A stretch of 64,000 nt of DNA from Mesobacillus harenae (GTDB taxonomy: Bacteria > Bacillota > Bacilli > Bacillales > Cytobacillaceae). Under the pieces are notes generated by a model, which saw only the letters and a list, made by a program, of their open reading frames with translations, ran no database searches and was not told the origin of the DNA. The first letter of the stretch is position 1; each line of letters opens with the position of its first letter. The DNA is taken from assembly GCF_013343715.1 (NCBI RefSeq), contig NZ_JABUNR010000006.1, positions 1 to 64,000 on the forward strand, in the 5' to 3' direction. Below are positions 43,930-52,564 of the stretch, one piece after another. A program made the translations under genes and the position numbers.

Positions 43930-44157
43930 ATGAGAGATTTATTAGGATATTTTCTTATTGCACAAGCGATTATTACCGGTGTTATTGTTTACTCCATTCA
44001 ACAACTATCAGATTCAATTAAAGAATCAGCTGCATGGATTGCGAATCCAGAAGGATCCCTGGCATGGGGTTCGGATTTGCCTGCATTTGTTTTGTGGTCA
44101 CTAATGGTTGTTGTTGGATTAGGAATATTCTTAGTAGTAAAGAAGAAGAGTAATTGA
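43930..44157 (+). CDS. Small membrane protein, 75 aa
   Basis: Two hydrophobic segments (LLGYFLIAQAIITGVIVYSI near the front and FVLWSLMVVVGLGIFLVV near the end) flank a short polar loop, and the tail is KKKSN. Not a recognised family. The ribosome site is weak (GGGGTAAG). Function unknown; it may be an accessory subunit or stress peptide. A weak hairpin with TTTTATTAT follows at 44173-44207. Confidence 0.55.
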   Translation: MRDLLGYFLIAQAIITGVIVYSIQQLSDSIKESAAWIANPEGSLAWGSDLPAFVLWSLMVVVGLGIFLVVKKKSN

Positions 44158-44307
44158 TAAGCCCTCAGAAGTAAGTGCATTGATCCAGTAAGGATTAATG
44201 CTTTTATTATAGAGTTCCTGTTAAACAAACGGAGCAGTTTAGCTGAACAAGACTTTCCTCTAACTCAACAAATTTAAAATAAAGGGTTAGTAAACAAGGA
44301 GCGTATT

Positions 44308-44949
44308 ATGAAGGTAAATCAAAGAAGAGCAGTTATTAATGGAAAAGAGGTTCCATACACATATATCGAAAACGGAAGCCAGAGTGTGTGCTTTATGTTT
44401 TCTGGAATGGGTTACACATATGAGAAACCCATACTTTATTATTCAACAATGACTATGCTTCAAAATAAGTATGATGTTATTCACATTCATTATTCCTACG
44501 GACAGAATATCTTAAAGCTGCCCATTAAAGACATTACTTCGATAATGTCTACTGAGATAAATCCGATCATTTCCAATGTACTTGAGAATAAGCAGTATGA
44601 AGACAAGGTTTTTTTGGGTAAATCACTTGGTACAATTCCTCTTATCAATGGTTTTATGAAAAATCGGTTGTTTTTGGATTCCAAAATTATTCTACTTACA
44701 CCTTTACTGAAATTTGATTCAATTTTTGAGACGTTACTAGGCAGCAATCACTCAGCATTTATTGCTATTGGAGAAAATGACCCTAACTACATACTTGATA
44801 GAATACAGGCAATTGAAGATAAAACTAATATAATAATCCAAAACGTTCCTAATGCTAATCATTCTTTAGATATGGAACCTTTTGATACAATAAAGTCCAT
44901 TACAGGGTTAGGAGAGGTAATGAGTAGATTAGAAGAATTCTTAAAGTAA
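44308..44949 (+). CDS. Alpha/beta-hydrolase-like protein
   Basis: A 213-aa protein with an alpha/beta hydrolase look. VCFMFSGMGYTYEKPILYYS resembles the oxyanion strand, FLGKSLGTIPLING has a nucleophile elbow G-K-S-L-G (a serine in G-x-S-x-G form), and a late NANHSLDME supplies a His. No signal peptide. Substrate unknown. AAGGAG precedes the ATG. It is followed after 50 bases by a GrpB-family gene. Confidence 0.7.
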   Translation: MKVNQRRAVINGKEVPYTYIENGSQSVCFMFSGMGYTYEKPILYYSTMTMLQNKYDVIHIHYSYGQNILKLPIKDITSIMSTEINPIISNVLENKQYEDKVFLGKSLGTIPLINGFMKNRLFLDSKIILLTPLLKFDSIFETLLGSNHSAFIAIGENDPNYILDRIQAIEDKTNIIIQNVPNANHSLDMEPFDTIKSITGLGEVMSRLEEFLK

Positions 44950-44999
44950 GCTCTTTTAGAACTAAAGGGATGGTTTAGTGAAAGATTGGGGGAGGAATT

Positions 45000-45530
45000 T
45001 TGAGGGGAATCGAAGTATATCCATACAATGCCGACTGGTTTTCTATGTTCATTGAGGAATCCCAAAAACTGAATGATATTTTCAATAATGAAATTGTAGA
45101 AATTCACCATATTGGTAGCACATCTGTTCAAGGGCTTAAAGCCAAACCCATTATAGATATTATGCCTGTTGTAAAAGACATCAGCGTGGTTGATAAATTC
45201 TCTAATAAGATGAAGGACATTGGTTATGAACCTAAAGGTGAAAATGGAATACCTGAACGAAGATACTTCCAAAAAGGCGGAGACAATCGAACTCATCACG
45301 TACATATTTATGTGGTTGGGAGCTATGAAATAGATAGACATTTAGCTTTTAGGGATTATCTGAGAATACATCCAGATTTGAGTAAGAGCTACGGTGACTT
45401 GAAAGAGAAATTAGCTCTGCAATTTCCGTATGATATTGAATCTTACATTAAAGGAAAGGAGCAACTTGTTAGGGAAATAGAAAGTAAAGCACTCGAATGG
45501 TATAAAGGTAATCAAAACCGTAATTATTAG
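45000..45530 (+). CDS. GrpB family protein (nucleotidyltransferase fold)
   Basis: A 176-aa GrpB/YqkA-type protein. EIVEIHHIGSTSVQGLKAKP and IIDIMPVV form the nucleotidyltransferase-like core with its metal-binding aspartates. NRTHHVHIYVVGSYEIDRHL is also typical. Some relatives sit in CoA-related fusions, but the reaction is not established. The TTG start lies five bases after GGGGGAGG. Confidence 0.85.
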   Translation: MRGIEVYPYNADWFSMFIEESQKLNDIFNNEIVEIHHIGSTSVQGLKAKPIIDIMPVVKDISVVDKFSNKMKDIGYEPKGENGIPERRYFQKGGDNRTHHVHIYVVGSYEIDRHLAFRDYLRIHPDLSKSYGDLKEKLALQFPYDIESYIKGKEQLVREIESKALEWYKGNQNRNY

Positions 45531-45586
45531 AACTAAACTGGCAAGAATTGAAACGGGATTATAAGTTTTAACTGGGAGGGCTTAAA

Positions 45587-45697
45587 TTGGGTTGGTTATT
45601 CATTGTTATAATTGCATATTTGCCAATATTTTATAGGATTCATAGAAGATTAGACTACTTGGAAAAAGAAATGCGACGATTAAAGGGTGAACAATAG
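45587..45697 (+). CDS. Small single-span membrane protein, 36 aa
   Basis: TTG start at 45587 seven bases after GGGAGGG. One hydrophobic helix (GWLFIVIIAYLPIFYRI) and a basic, coiled-coil-like tail (RRLDYLEKEMRRLKGEQ). Good ribosome site and sensible composition support a real micro-gene. Function unknown; the form recalls small membrane peptides of about 40 aa in Bacillus. Confidence 0.55.
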   Translation: MGWLFIVIIAYLPIFYRIHRRLDYLEKEMRRLKGEQ

Positions 45698-46140
45698 GTA
45701 ATTAATTTTATTAAGCAAACGGGTGCGAATATTCCATAAGGAGTTGTCGATACGGCAGCTCCTATTGTATTTACTGCCTTTTAGTAAAAAACAATACCTT
45801 ATTGAATTAACTGGGGCGATGCTTCAATTCAAGTATCAGGCAGGTTAGCTTAATAAATGATTGTTAAGAGCCAAAGTAATATTTTGTTAAAATAGTCTAA
45901 AGGAGACCTTCGCTAACTTTAAAAATATAAAGTGAATATAGTGTCAGTCTTTATTCAATATAGTCATATAAGCATAATTAACTTAATTAATTTTAAACGA
46001 AAGATTTTTAACTCTTAGGTATTGGAGTTCTGTTAAGAGATTTTGAAGGATTTACATATAATTTTATAAAAGACACTTTTGTGTTTCCTGGTTCTTCAAG
46101 TAGCGGATGGGTTGGTTTGAGATGACATTTTACGGAAAAT

Positions 46141-46174
46141 AAAAAGACCAAATCTTATTCGATTTGGTCTTTTT
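46141..46174. terminator. Bidirectional terminator-like hairpin
   Basis: AAAAAGACCAAATC-TTATTC-GATTTGGTCTTTTT, perfect 14-bp stem. No intact gene adjoins it directly; it follows the coding crumb in the gap. Confidence 0.75.
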
Positions 46175-46252
46175 GATGTTTACTATTGTGATCCTATCTG
46201 TAATTTATCCTGTGATTTGAGGTGATAATTACAGTTTTCCATCTTACAAGAA

Positions 46253-46284
46253 AACCCACTTCATTAAATTGAAGTAGGTTTATT
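46253..46284 (-). terminator. Terminator after leuA, palindrome family B copy 2
   Basis: AACCCACTTCA-TTAAAT-TGAAGTAGGTT, nearly identical to the element at 43541. On the minus strand it ends leuA. Confidence 0.8.
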
Positions 46285-46294
46285 ATAATGTAAG

Positions 46295-47845
46295 TTATTT
46301 TTGGACAGGTATGCTGTTGGTTTGATACAGTTTTTCATTTAGTCCAGTTAATCTGTTAATTGCATCAATATATGCATTGGCGCTCGCGACAATAATATCA
46401 ACATCGATTCCTCTGCCTTTAACTGGTGAGTCGTTGTTTTTAATTCGAACAAAAACTTCTCCCAAGGAATCCTTCCCTTTAGAAACAGAATTAATTTTGT
46501 AATCGATTAGTTCTACCTCGATCTTCAGGGCATCATCGATCCCTTTATAAATTGCATCAATCGGCCCGTTTCCTTCGCCGATCCCTTCAATTATCGTGTT
46601 ATTTTCTCCAGTAATGTTCACGAAGGCACGATATTGATTGCTGCTAAGGATTTGCAAGCTCATATCTTTAAACTGAAATTGTGACTCATTTCTGGCTGGC
46701 TGCGTTTCAAGGAGGGCAATCAGGTCCTCATCAAATATTTCCTTCTTCCGGTCAGCAAGTACCTTATAACTTTTAAAAATTTCTTTAAGCTGATCCTCAT
46801 TAACTGTATAGCCAAGTTCCTCAAACCGCTTTTTCAATGCGTTCCTGCCAGACAGTTTGCCTAGAACAAGCTTTGTTTCCGTAAAACCGATGTTTTCAGG
46901 TTTCATAATTTCATAGGTGGATTTGTCTTTAATCACACCGTCCTGGTGAATACCAGAACTATGGGAATAAGCGTTGCCACCAACAACCGCTTTATTAGGA
47001 GGAATCGCAATCCCTGTCAGCCTGCTGATCAGCTTGCTTGTTTTCGCAATTTCCTTCAGGTTAATTCCGGTTTCAGTCTGGTAATTGTCTTTTCGAGTTT
47101 CCAAAAGGGCGGCCACTTCCTCAAGCGCCACATTTCCTGCCCTTTCACCGATTCCGTTAATGCAGCCTTCAACCTGCAGGGCACCAGCTTTAACAGCGGC
47201 AATGCTATTGCTTAAGGCTAAGCCAAGATCATCATGGCAATGACAGCTTAATCGAACCGATTCGATTCCTTTTGTATGTTCGGTCACGTATTGAAAGAGA
47301 TGGGTATACTCTTCAGGTGTTGTGTACCCAACCGTGTCAGGGAAGTTTAAGACCGTCGCGCCAGCCTCAATGACTTTTTCCGATATTTCACAAAGATATT
47401 CCAGCTCCGTACGAGTGGCATCTTCACATGAAAATTCAATATGTTTAAAGAACTTTGCAGCATAGGAGACACTTTCAACCGCTTTATCCATGACCTGTTC
47501 TTTTGTCATGCCCAATTTTCGCTCCCGGTGGATAGGAGAAGTTGCGATAAAGATATGAATGCCTGTGTTTTCAATATCGCCGATTGCTTCAATCACAGCA
47601 TCAATATCTTGTTTATTCGTACGCGCAAGGCTCACAACCATCGGTTTGCTAACCGCTTTGGCGACCGCTCTTACTGCTCTGGCATCACCAGGGGAGGCGG
47701 CTGCAAATCCAGCTTCGATCACATCGATCCCCAAGCTTTCCAAGCGCAAGGCAATTTCTACCTTCTCATCCTGATTCAGGTTTACACCAGGTGTTTGCTC
47801 ACCATCTCTTAACGTTGTATCAAAAAAATATATCCTTTTTCCCAA
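46295..47845 (-). CDS. leuA: 2-isopropylmalate synthase
   Basis: A 516-aa enzyme that joins acetyl-CoA and 2-oxoisovalerate, the first step of leucine synthesis. The catalytic TIM barrel starts IYFFDTTLRDGEQTPGVNLN and includes SCHCHDDLGLALSNSIAAVK and NGIGERAGN. The C-terminal regulatory domain (about residues 390-510) binds leucine in the family. I use the TTG at 47845, seven bases after AAGGAGG; a longer frame to 47959 has no site and an unlikely N-terminus. It is alone, outside any ilv-leu operon, and I saw no T-box leader, so it may be a second copy. Confidence 0.9.
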   Translation of the reverse strand: MGKRIYFFDTTLRDGEQTPGVNLNQDEKVEIALRLESLGIDVIEAGFAAASPGDARAVRAVAKAVSKPMVVSLARTNKQDIDAVIEAIGDIENTGIHIFIATSPIHRERKLGMTKEQVMDKAVESVSYAAKFFKHIEFSCEDATRTELEYLCEISEKVIEAGATVLNFPDTVGYTTPEEYTHLFQYVTEHTKGIESVRLSCHCHDDLGLALSNSIAAVKAGALQVEGCINGIGERAGNVALEEVAALLETRKDNYQTETGINLKEIAKTSKLISRLTGIAIPPNKAVVGGNAYSHSSGIHQDGVIKDKSTYEIMKPENIGFTETKLVLGKLSGRNALKKRFEELGYTVNEDQLKEIFKSYKVLADRKKEIFDEDLIALLETQPARNESQFQFKDMSLQILSSNQYRAFVNITGENNTIIEGIGEGNGPIDAIYKGIDDALKIEVELIDYKINSVSKGKDSLGEVFVRIKNNDSPVKGRGIDVDIIVASANAYIDAINRLTGLNEKLYQTNSIPVQK

Positions 47846-48128
47846 TCTAAATAACCTCCTTTTTATAGAAAAAAACCGTACTTCACTATAATTCCTTGGA
47901 ATAGGAAAGCAAACATTCGCTTGATCAACATTCTGAATTTTCTTAAAATAATACAACATAAGTGTTAATAATTCAACCAGTTAATGGTTATTTATAAAAA
48001 TAAAACAGAAATTATCATGACAGGGAAAAATTAGTGACGGTCTATGGAGGGGAAAGTGAATTTAACTCGAATGTATTAAAGGAAGGCATCACACTAACTA
48101 TATTTATAGAAGAAAGAGGTGCAAAAGA

Positions 48129-49109
48129 GTGGAGTATGTAAAACTGGGCAATACCGGAATGGATGTTTCACGTTTATGCCTTGGATGTATGAGCTTTGGT
48201 GTTCCAGAGCGGGGGACTCATTCTTGGGTATTAAATGAAGAAGAGAGTCGCCCTATGATTAAAAGGGCTCTAGATTCAGGGATTAACTTTTTTGATACAG
48301 CCAATGTTTATTCAGATGGAACAAGTGAAGAAATTGTCGGCATGGCTTTAAAGGATTATGCCCATAGAGATGAAATTGTCCTCGCTACAAAGGTTCATGG
48401 CAGAATGCACAAAGGTCCTAACGGTTCTGGCTTGTCACGTAAGGCAATTATGAGTGAGATTGATAACAGCCTTAAAAGACTTGGAACCGACTATGTTGAT
48501 CTCTACCAGATTCACAGATGGGATTATCATACACCTATCGAAGAAACAATGGAGGCTTTGCATGATGTAGTTAAGGCTGGAAAAGCAAGATACATAGGTG
48601 CTTCTTCGATGTATTCATGGCAGTTCCTAAAGGCTCTCCATATTGCGGACAAAAACGGCTGGACTCGTTTTGTCTCCATGCAGAATCATTTAAATCTTTT
48701 ATACCGTGAAGAAGAACGGGAGATGCTGCCGCTATGCAAAGAGGAGAAGATCGGCATCATTCCTTGGAGTCCACTGGCTAGAGGACGGCTGACAAGGGAA
48801 TGGGATGAAAGTACAGCCCGTTCTGAAACGGATGAATTCGGAAAGTACCTTTATGCTCAAACAGCTGAATCTGATCGAATTGTTGTTGAACGGGTCGCTG
48901 AGCTAGCCGAAACACGCGGTGTTTCTCGGGCGCAAATCGGCCTTGCATGGGTACTCCAAAAAGATCCTGTAACAGCACCAATCATAGGAGCAACAAAAAT
49001 GACTCATTTAGAGGATGCCATAACTGCCCTGGAAGTTAAGTTGTCTACAGATGAAGTTGCTTTCCTGGAAGAACCATATGTACCGCATCCTGTTATGGGA
49101 TTTAAATAA
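48129..49109 (+). CDS. Aldo/keto reductase 2
   Basis: A 326-aa NADP-dependent reductase. NFFDTANVYSDGTSEEIVGM holds the catalytic Asp and Tyr, VLATKVHGRMHKGPNGSGLS the Lys and YVDLYQIHRWDYHTPIEETM the His. The YajO/YhdN-like long loop after GRMHKG is typical of the larger subgroup. The GTG start lies seven bases after AAAGAGG. It is divergent from leuA, with the promoter region between. Substrate unknown. Confidence 0.88.
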   Translation: MEYVKLGNTGMDVSRLCLGCMSFGVPERGTHSWVLNEEESRPMIKRALDSGINFFDTANVYSDGTSEEIVGMALKDYAHRDEIVLATKVHGRMHKGPNGSGLSRKAIMSEIDNSLKRLGTDYVDLYQIHRWDYHTPIEETMEALHDVVKAGKARYIGASSMYSWQFLKALHIADKNGWTRFVSMQNHLNLLYREEEREMLPLCKEEKIGIIPWSPLARGRLTREWDESTARSETDEFGKYLYAQTAESDRIVVERVAELAETRGVSRAQIGLAWVLQKDPVTAPIIGATKMTHLEDAITALEVKLSTDEVAFLEEPYVPHPVMGFK

Positions 49110-49116
49110 ATTGTTC

Positions 49117-49150
49117 ACTGGCAAACTGTTTAGTTTCGCCAGTTTTTTTA
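49117..49150 (+). terminator. Terminator after aldo/keto reductase 2
   Basis: ACTGGCAAACT-GTT-TAGTTTCGCCAGT followed by T7. Confidence 0.8.
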
Positions 49151-49254
49151 TTGATGAAAATTTATTTTTGCTAGAAGAGAAGTATATGGTTTGGTAAGCT
49201 AGAACATGAATTAATACGAATTTTAACTTGGTTTGATTTGGATGGTGATTACAA

Positions 49255-49974
49255 ATGACAGAATTGAAAAAACTCCTAGAAAAGGATTTATATAAGCCCA
49301 TTCAAACGAATTTTGTTCGGGAAGGTTATGAGGTTTATGGTGAAGTTAAGGATTGTGATATTGTTGCGGTAAAAGGTGAAGAGTTAATAGTTATCGAATT
49401 GAAGCTGCTCTTGAGTGTGGATTTACTTATTCAGGCTGCGAAACGGCTCCGCCTAACAGATCAAGTATATATTGCAATTCCAAAACCAAAACATCGTTTA
49501 AACTCAAAGGCGTGGAGAGATAAATGCCATTTAATTCGGAGGCTGGAGCTGGGGCTTATTCTTGTTTCATTCTCCGGAAGGGGTACCAAAGCAGAAATCC
49601 TGTTTCACCCGTCTCCATTTACCCAACGGGAGAGTACTAGGCAAAGCAAGGTAAAGAGACACTCTTTAATGAAAGAAATTAATGGCAGAAGTGCAGATTT
49701 TAATATTGGAGGAAGCAACCGGACTAAAATCATGACAGCTTATAAAGAAAACTGCATTCACATAGCCTGTTGCCTGGAAAAACTAGGCCCGTTATCCCCA
49801 AAAGCCCTGACCCAGTTGGAAACAGGCGTTAAAACCTCATCGATTCTAACCAAAAACTACTACGGCTGGTTTGAAAGAATCAAGAGAGGAACGTATGTTT
49901 TAAGTGAGAAAGGAAGACAAGAAATCAGTGAGCATCCTGAGCTTGTGAAATATTACATGGAGAAATTGGGGTAG
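49255..49974 (+). CDS. DUF2161 protein, PD-(D/E)XK nuclease-like fold
   Basis: A 239-aa protein of the DUF2161 family. KDCDIVAVKGEELIVIELKL shows the D-x(n)-E-x-K spacing of PD-(D/E)XK phosphodiesterases. The C-terminal part (TAYKENCIHIACCLEKLGPL ... YGWFERIKRGTYVLSEKGRQ) looks like a winged-helix DNA-binding domain. It may be a repair or restriction-related nuclease; function not established. The ATG is weakly served by GATGGTGA. Confidence 0.8.
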   Translation: MTELKKLLEKDLYKPIQTNFVREGYEVYGEVKDCDIVAVKGEELIVIELKLLLSVDLLIQAAKRLRLTDQVYIAIPKPKHRLNSKAWRDKCHLIRRLELGLILVSFSGRGTKAEILFHPSPFTQRESTRQSKVKRHSLMKEINGRSADFNIGGSNRTKIMTAYKENCIHIACCLEKLGPLSPKALTQLETGVKTSSILTKNYYGWFERIKRGTYVLSEKGRQEISEHPELVKYYMEKLG

Positions 49975-50349
49975 GCGGTAATCATCTGTTCCAACGTGAT
50001 CGTAAGGTGAATTCCTCTCTGTCACTCCCTAATTTTTCGACTGAAAGACCCGACGTTAATTGAGAACAACTTAGGCTGAAAATAATAGGTTTGCCTGTGA
50101 CATACATTTTTTATGGCTGAAACTTAAGAGTCGATATTCTATCGGCTCTTTTACTTTTTAAATGTAGTTTTATAGAGAAACATTTTATAGATCATGAAGT
50201 CCGACCTCGATAATAAGCCTCGCAATACGGCCTTTAAGCTAGTAGTTTGTAACTTTTAAATTTAGGGAAAATTAACTAAATTATATTAATTTTCAAATAA
50301 ATTATTATAATATTCACTATGTTTATGTATAATAAGCATATGTCAACAT
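49975..50349. other. Gap with terminator and promoter
   Basis: Contains a hairpin AAGAGTCGATA-TTC-TATCGGCTCTT (50126-50150) followed by TTACTTTTTA, and a -10 TATAAT at 50328-50333 just ahead of the TetR-type operator. No gene. Confidence 0.6.
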
Positions 50350-50367
50350 ACTAACCGTTCAGTTAGT
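50350..50367. promoter_or_regulatory. TetR-type operator
   Basis: ACTAACCG-TT-CAGTTAGT, an inverted repeat with ACTAAC/GTTAGT arms, just downstream of the -10 TATAAT at 50328-50333. The position suggests repression by a TetR-family regulator of acyl-CoA or fatty-acid type. No TetR gene is nearby in the window. Confidence 0.6.
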
Positions 50368-50387
50368 GCGGCAAAGGAGGTGAGAAA

Positions 50388-50834
50388 TTGTTACTATTCA
50401 ACCGCAACAAACTTGAAGTTTATATAGGAAGTCCGCAAGAAGAGGTTGTTGAATCTTTTGCAAAAGCTTTTAAAACCATAGGAATAACCTTCGAGAAGTC
50501 ACTTAAGCCGCCAAATGTTATGTATGATGCACGAAAAGAACAGGTTGAGTTTAGGTCAACTGGTATTTCATTCACATTCCTGCAAGTCACCTCTGATCCG
50601 ATTCATCGTTTTTTCATGTCGCTTATAAGCCCAGGTTCATTACAAGCAAGCATTACGCTTCTATCCGTAAACTATACTCCAGAGACTAAAAGCAAAGTTA
50701 AAACCATTCTGCAAACATTTGACCAAAGTGCAGCCTATCATCCTTGGAAAATTAGAACTCATCCGAGATTTCAATATGCAATATTGCTAGAGCTATTAAA
50801 CAAGCGAAAATGGAAGGCTTTTGCAGCAAAATGA
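50388..50834 (+). CDS. Hypothetical 148-aa protein, first in acid-uptake operon
   Basis: Unknown family; a mixed alpha/beta protein without membrane segment (KLEVYIGSPQEEVVESFAKA, then ISFTFLQVTSDPIHRFFMSL). The TTG start follows AAAGGAGGTG. It is the first gene after the operator-bearing promoter and runs into DUF3311 and symporter genes 30 bases later, so it probably has a role in the same uptake or activation process. Confidence 0.6.
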   Translation: MLLFNRNKLEVYIGSPQEEVVESFAKAFKTIGITFEKSLKPPNVMYDARKEQVEFRSTGISFTFLQVTSDPIHRFFMSLISPGSLQASITLLSVNYTPETKSKVKTILQTFDQSAAYHPWKIRTHPRFQYAILLELLNKRKWKAFAAK

Positions 50835-50864
50835 ATACGCTTACAAAAATAAGGGGGAATTTAA

Positions 50865-51092
50865 ATGTCTTCAAATGATTGGTTTACTATGAAAAAGACG
50901 GATCTATACTTTTTACTCGGTATGTTTGGGATAGTAGTGCTATTGTTTTTGCCCTTTACGTACGAAATCATGATTTATAACATCTCCTTATTGGCTTGGG
51001 GAGCATATGCGTTACATATTCTAATCCCTGCTTTCGCAATTTGGCTAATAATGAGAGAACGTAAAGCCGAGCAAGGGGAGGATATTACATGA
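50865..51092 (+). CDS. DUF3311 small membrane protein, symporter partner
   Basis: A 75-aa protein with two helices (DLYFLLGMFGIVVLLFLPFT and WGAYALHILIPAFAIWLIM). Small DUF3311 proteins are regularly encoded directly before sodium:solute symporters, as here, where its stop overlaps the symporter ATG (ATGA). It probably forms part of, or stabilises, the transporter. AAGGGGG lies before its ATG. Confidence 0.85.
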   Translation: MSSNDWFTMKKTDLYFLLGMFGIVVLLFLPFTYEIMIYNISLLAWGAYALHILIPAFAIWLIMRERKAEQGEDIT

Positions 51093-52549
51093 AAACACTC
51101 CAGTTATCTATCGTACTTATTTATTTAGTCTTTTGTGTGTTGCTAGGATTATGGACGCAAAGGAAAATAGCGAATTCTAAAGCGGGTATTGATGACTATT
51201 ACGCTGCTGGAAGAAATATTGGAACTGGAATTAACTCTCTTGCCTTGCTGGCCGCTTTAGGCAGTGGAGGATCGTTTATGGCGGGGGCGGGTACCATTTG
51301 GAACTTGGGCTTTCCGTTTCTGGCCTGGATGACAGTTGGAGCGATTGCTGGTTTTAGTGTTGCAGCCATCCTTGTTGCTAAACCATTAAGAAACTCAAAC
51401 ACTCTGACAGTCTCTCAATTTCTGAATGAAAGGTATGGAGGAAATAAGTTTATTAAACTAGCGGTCCCGCTAGTCATCATATTTGGTTCTGGCATGTATT
51501 TGATGTCCCAGATGAAGGCCGGCGGTTTGATCACCTCCTATGTTACTGGTTTCTCCTATACATGGGGTCTAATAATTGTCACCATCATCTTTATTTTATA
51601 TGTCTCGCTCGGCGGAATGCTGGCTGTCACGTGGACAAACGTTCTTCAGGGAGGTTTGATGATTCTTCTGATTTCAGCTATTGTCATTGCAGCCCTGATG
51701 AATTTGCCTACAGGACTCGGCAGTTTTCTCGTTCAGGCTACAGAGGCAAACCCGATACTTGGGGTCGCGGGTGGGACAGTTCCAATTGCTGGCTACATTG
51801 GGGCATTTGTAACATGGGCTGCAGCCGTCTGCGTTACACCGCATTTGGTTATGAGGATATTTACCTCTAAAGATGAAAAATCAGCCCGCCTTTCGCTTAA
51901 TATCAGCATGCTGATCTATGGCATTTTAATGCTGGTTTCTGCTTTGATTATTGTTCCATTCATAGCCACACTCGGAGCAGACACATTGAAAAATAATGCC
52001 TCAGATATGTGGATGCTGCTTGTTGCAGAAAAATTCTTTGGCCCGTTAATGATGGGAATTATTGCGGCCGGAATCATGGCTGCAGTTATGTCGTCAACTG
52101 ACGCTCTTTTGCTCGCTGTGAGCTCTGCCGTTGCTTATGATCTTTATAAAGGGGTTCTTAAACCGGAAGCGACTCAAAAGCAGGTGCTAAGGGTATCCTT
52201 TGTTGTTACATGGATTATTGGGATAGTCGTTATGTTATTTAGCATTAACCCGCCTCCGTTTTTAATTGTTTTGTACACTGCAGCTGTTGGCTTCATGGTT
52301 GCGTCCTTCTTTAATCCGCTTGTGCTTGGAATATGGTGGAAGAAAGCGAATGCAGCCGGTGCCGTTGCAGGTTTATCCGTTGGAGCTATCAGCTTTTTGA
52401 TTGCCTTCTTCGCTTTTGAAATGCCCTATAATACTGAAATTCTAATTGCGCTGCCATTATCATTTATCTCGATGTTTACCGTTTCGTCTATAACTGCTTC
52501 GACATCAAAAATACAGGTTGAAAAAATGTCATCATACCATTCGAATTAG
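51089..52549 (+). CDS. Sodium:solute symporter (SSS family)
   Basis: A 486-aa transporter with about 13 helices. The typical SSS segments are present: DDYYAAGRNIGTGINSLALL near the front, ALGSGGSFMAGAGTIWNLGF, then TPHLVMRIFTSKDEKSARLS. Relatives take up pantothenate, proline, acetate or other monocarboxylates with Na+. The acyl-CoA ligase genes that follow suggest a carboxylic acid. It overlaps the DUF3311 gene by four bases and precedes the ligase by 15 bases. Confidence 0.9.
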   Translation: MKTLQLSIVLIYLVFCVLLGLWTQRKIANSKAGIDDYYAAGRNIGTGINSLALLAALGSGGSFMAGAGTIWNLGFPFLAWMTVGAIAGFSVAAILVAKPLRNSNTLTVSQFLNERYGGNKFIKLAVPLVIIFGSGMYLMSQMKAGGLITSYVTGFSYTWGLIIVTIIFILYVSLGGMLAVTWTNVLQGGLMILLISAIVIAALMNLPTGLGSFLVQATEANPILGVAGGTVPIAGYIGAFVTWAAAVCVTPHLVMRIFTSKDEKSARLSLNISMLIYGILMLVSALIIVPFIATLGADTLKNNASDMWMLLVAEKFFGPLMMGIIAAGIMAAVMSSTDALLLAVSSAVAYDLYKGVLKPEATQKQVLRVSFVVTWIIGIVVMLFSINPPPFLIVLYTAAVGFMVASFFNPLVLGIWWKKANAAGAVAGLSVGAISFLIAFFAFEMPYNTEILIALPLSFISMFTVSSITASTSKIQVEKMSSYHSN

Positions 52550-52564
52550 GAGGTGAAAGAACAT

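Larger units (their letters stand above)
45698..46294. other. Gap with terminators and one coding crumb
   Basis: No intact gene. It holds three hairpins (45739-45763 AGGAGTTG..CAGCTCCT; 46141-46174; 46253-46284). Near 46040-46124 a frame reads LLRDFEGFTYNFIKDTFVFP and ends soon after; it looks like the tail of a lost gene. Confidence 0.45.

Noticed and set aside
47846..48128. T-box leader for leuA
   Set aside because: No AGGGTGGAACCGCG-like T-box sequence or long structured leader was seen upstream of the TTG start.
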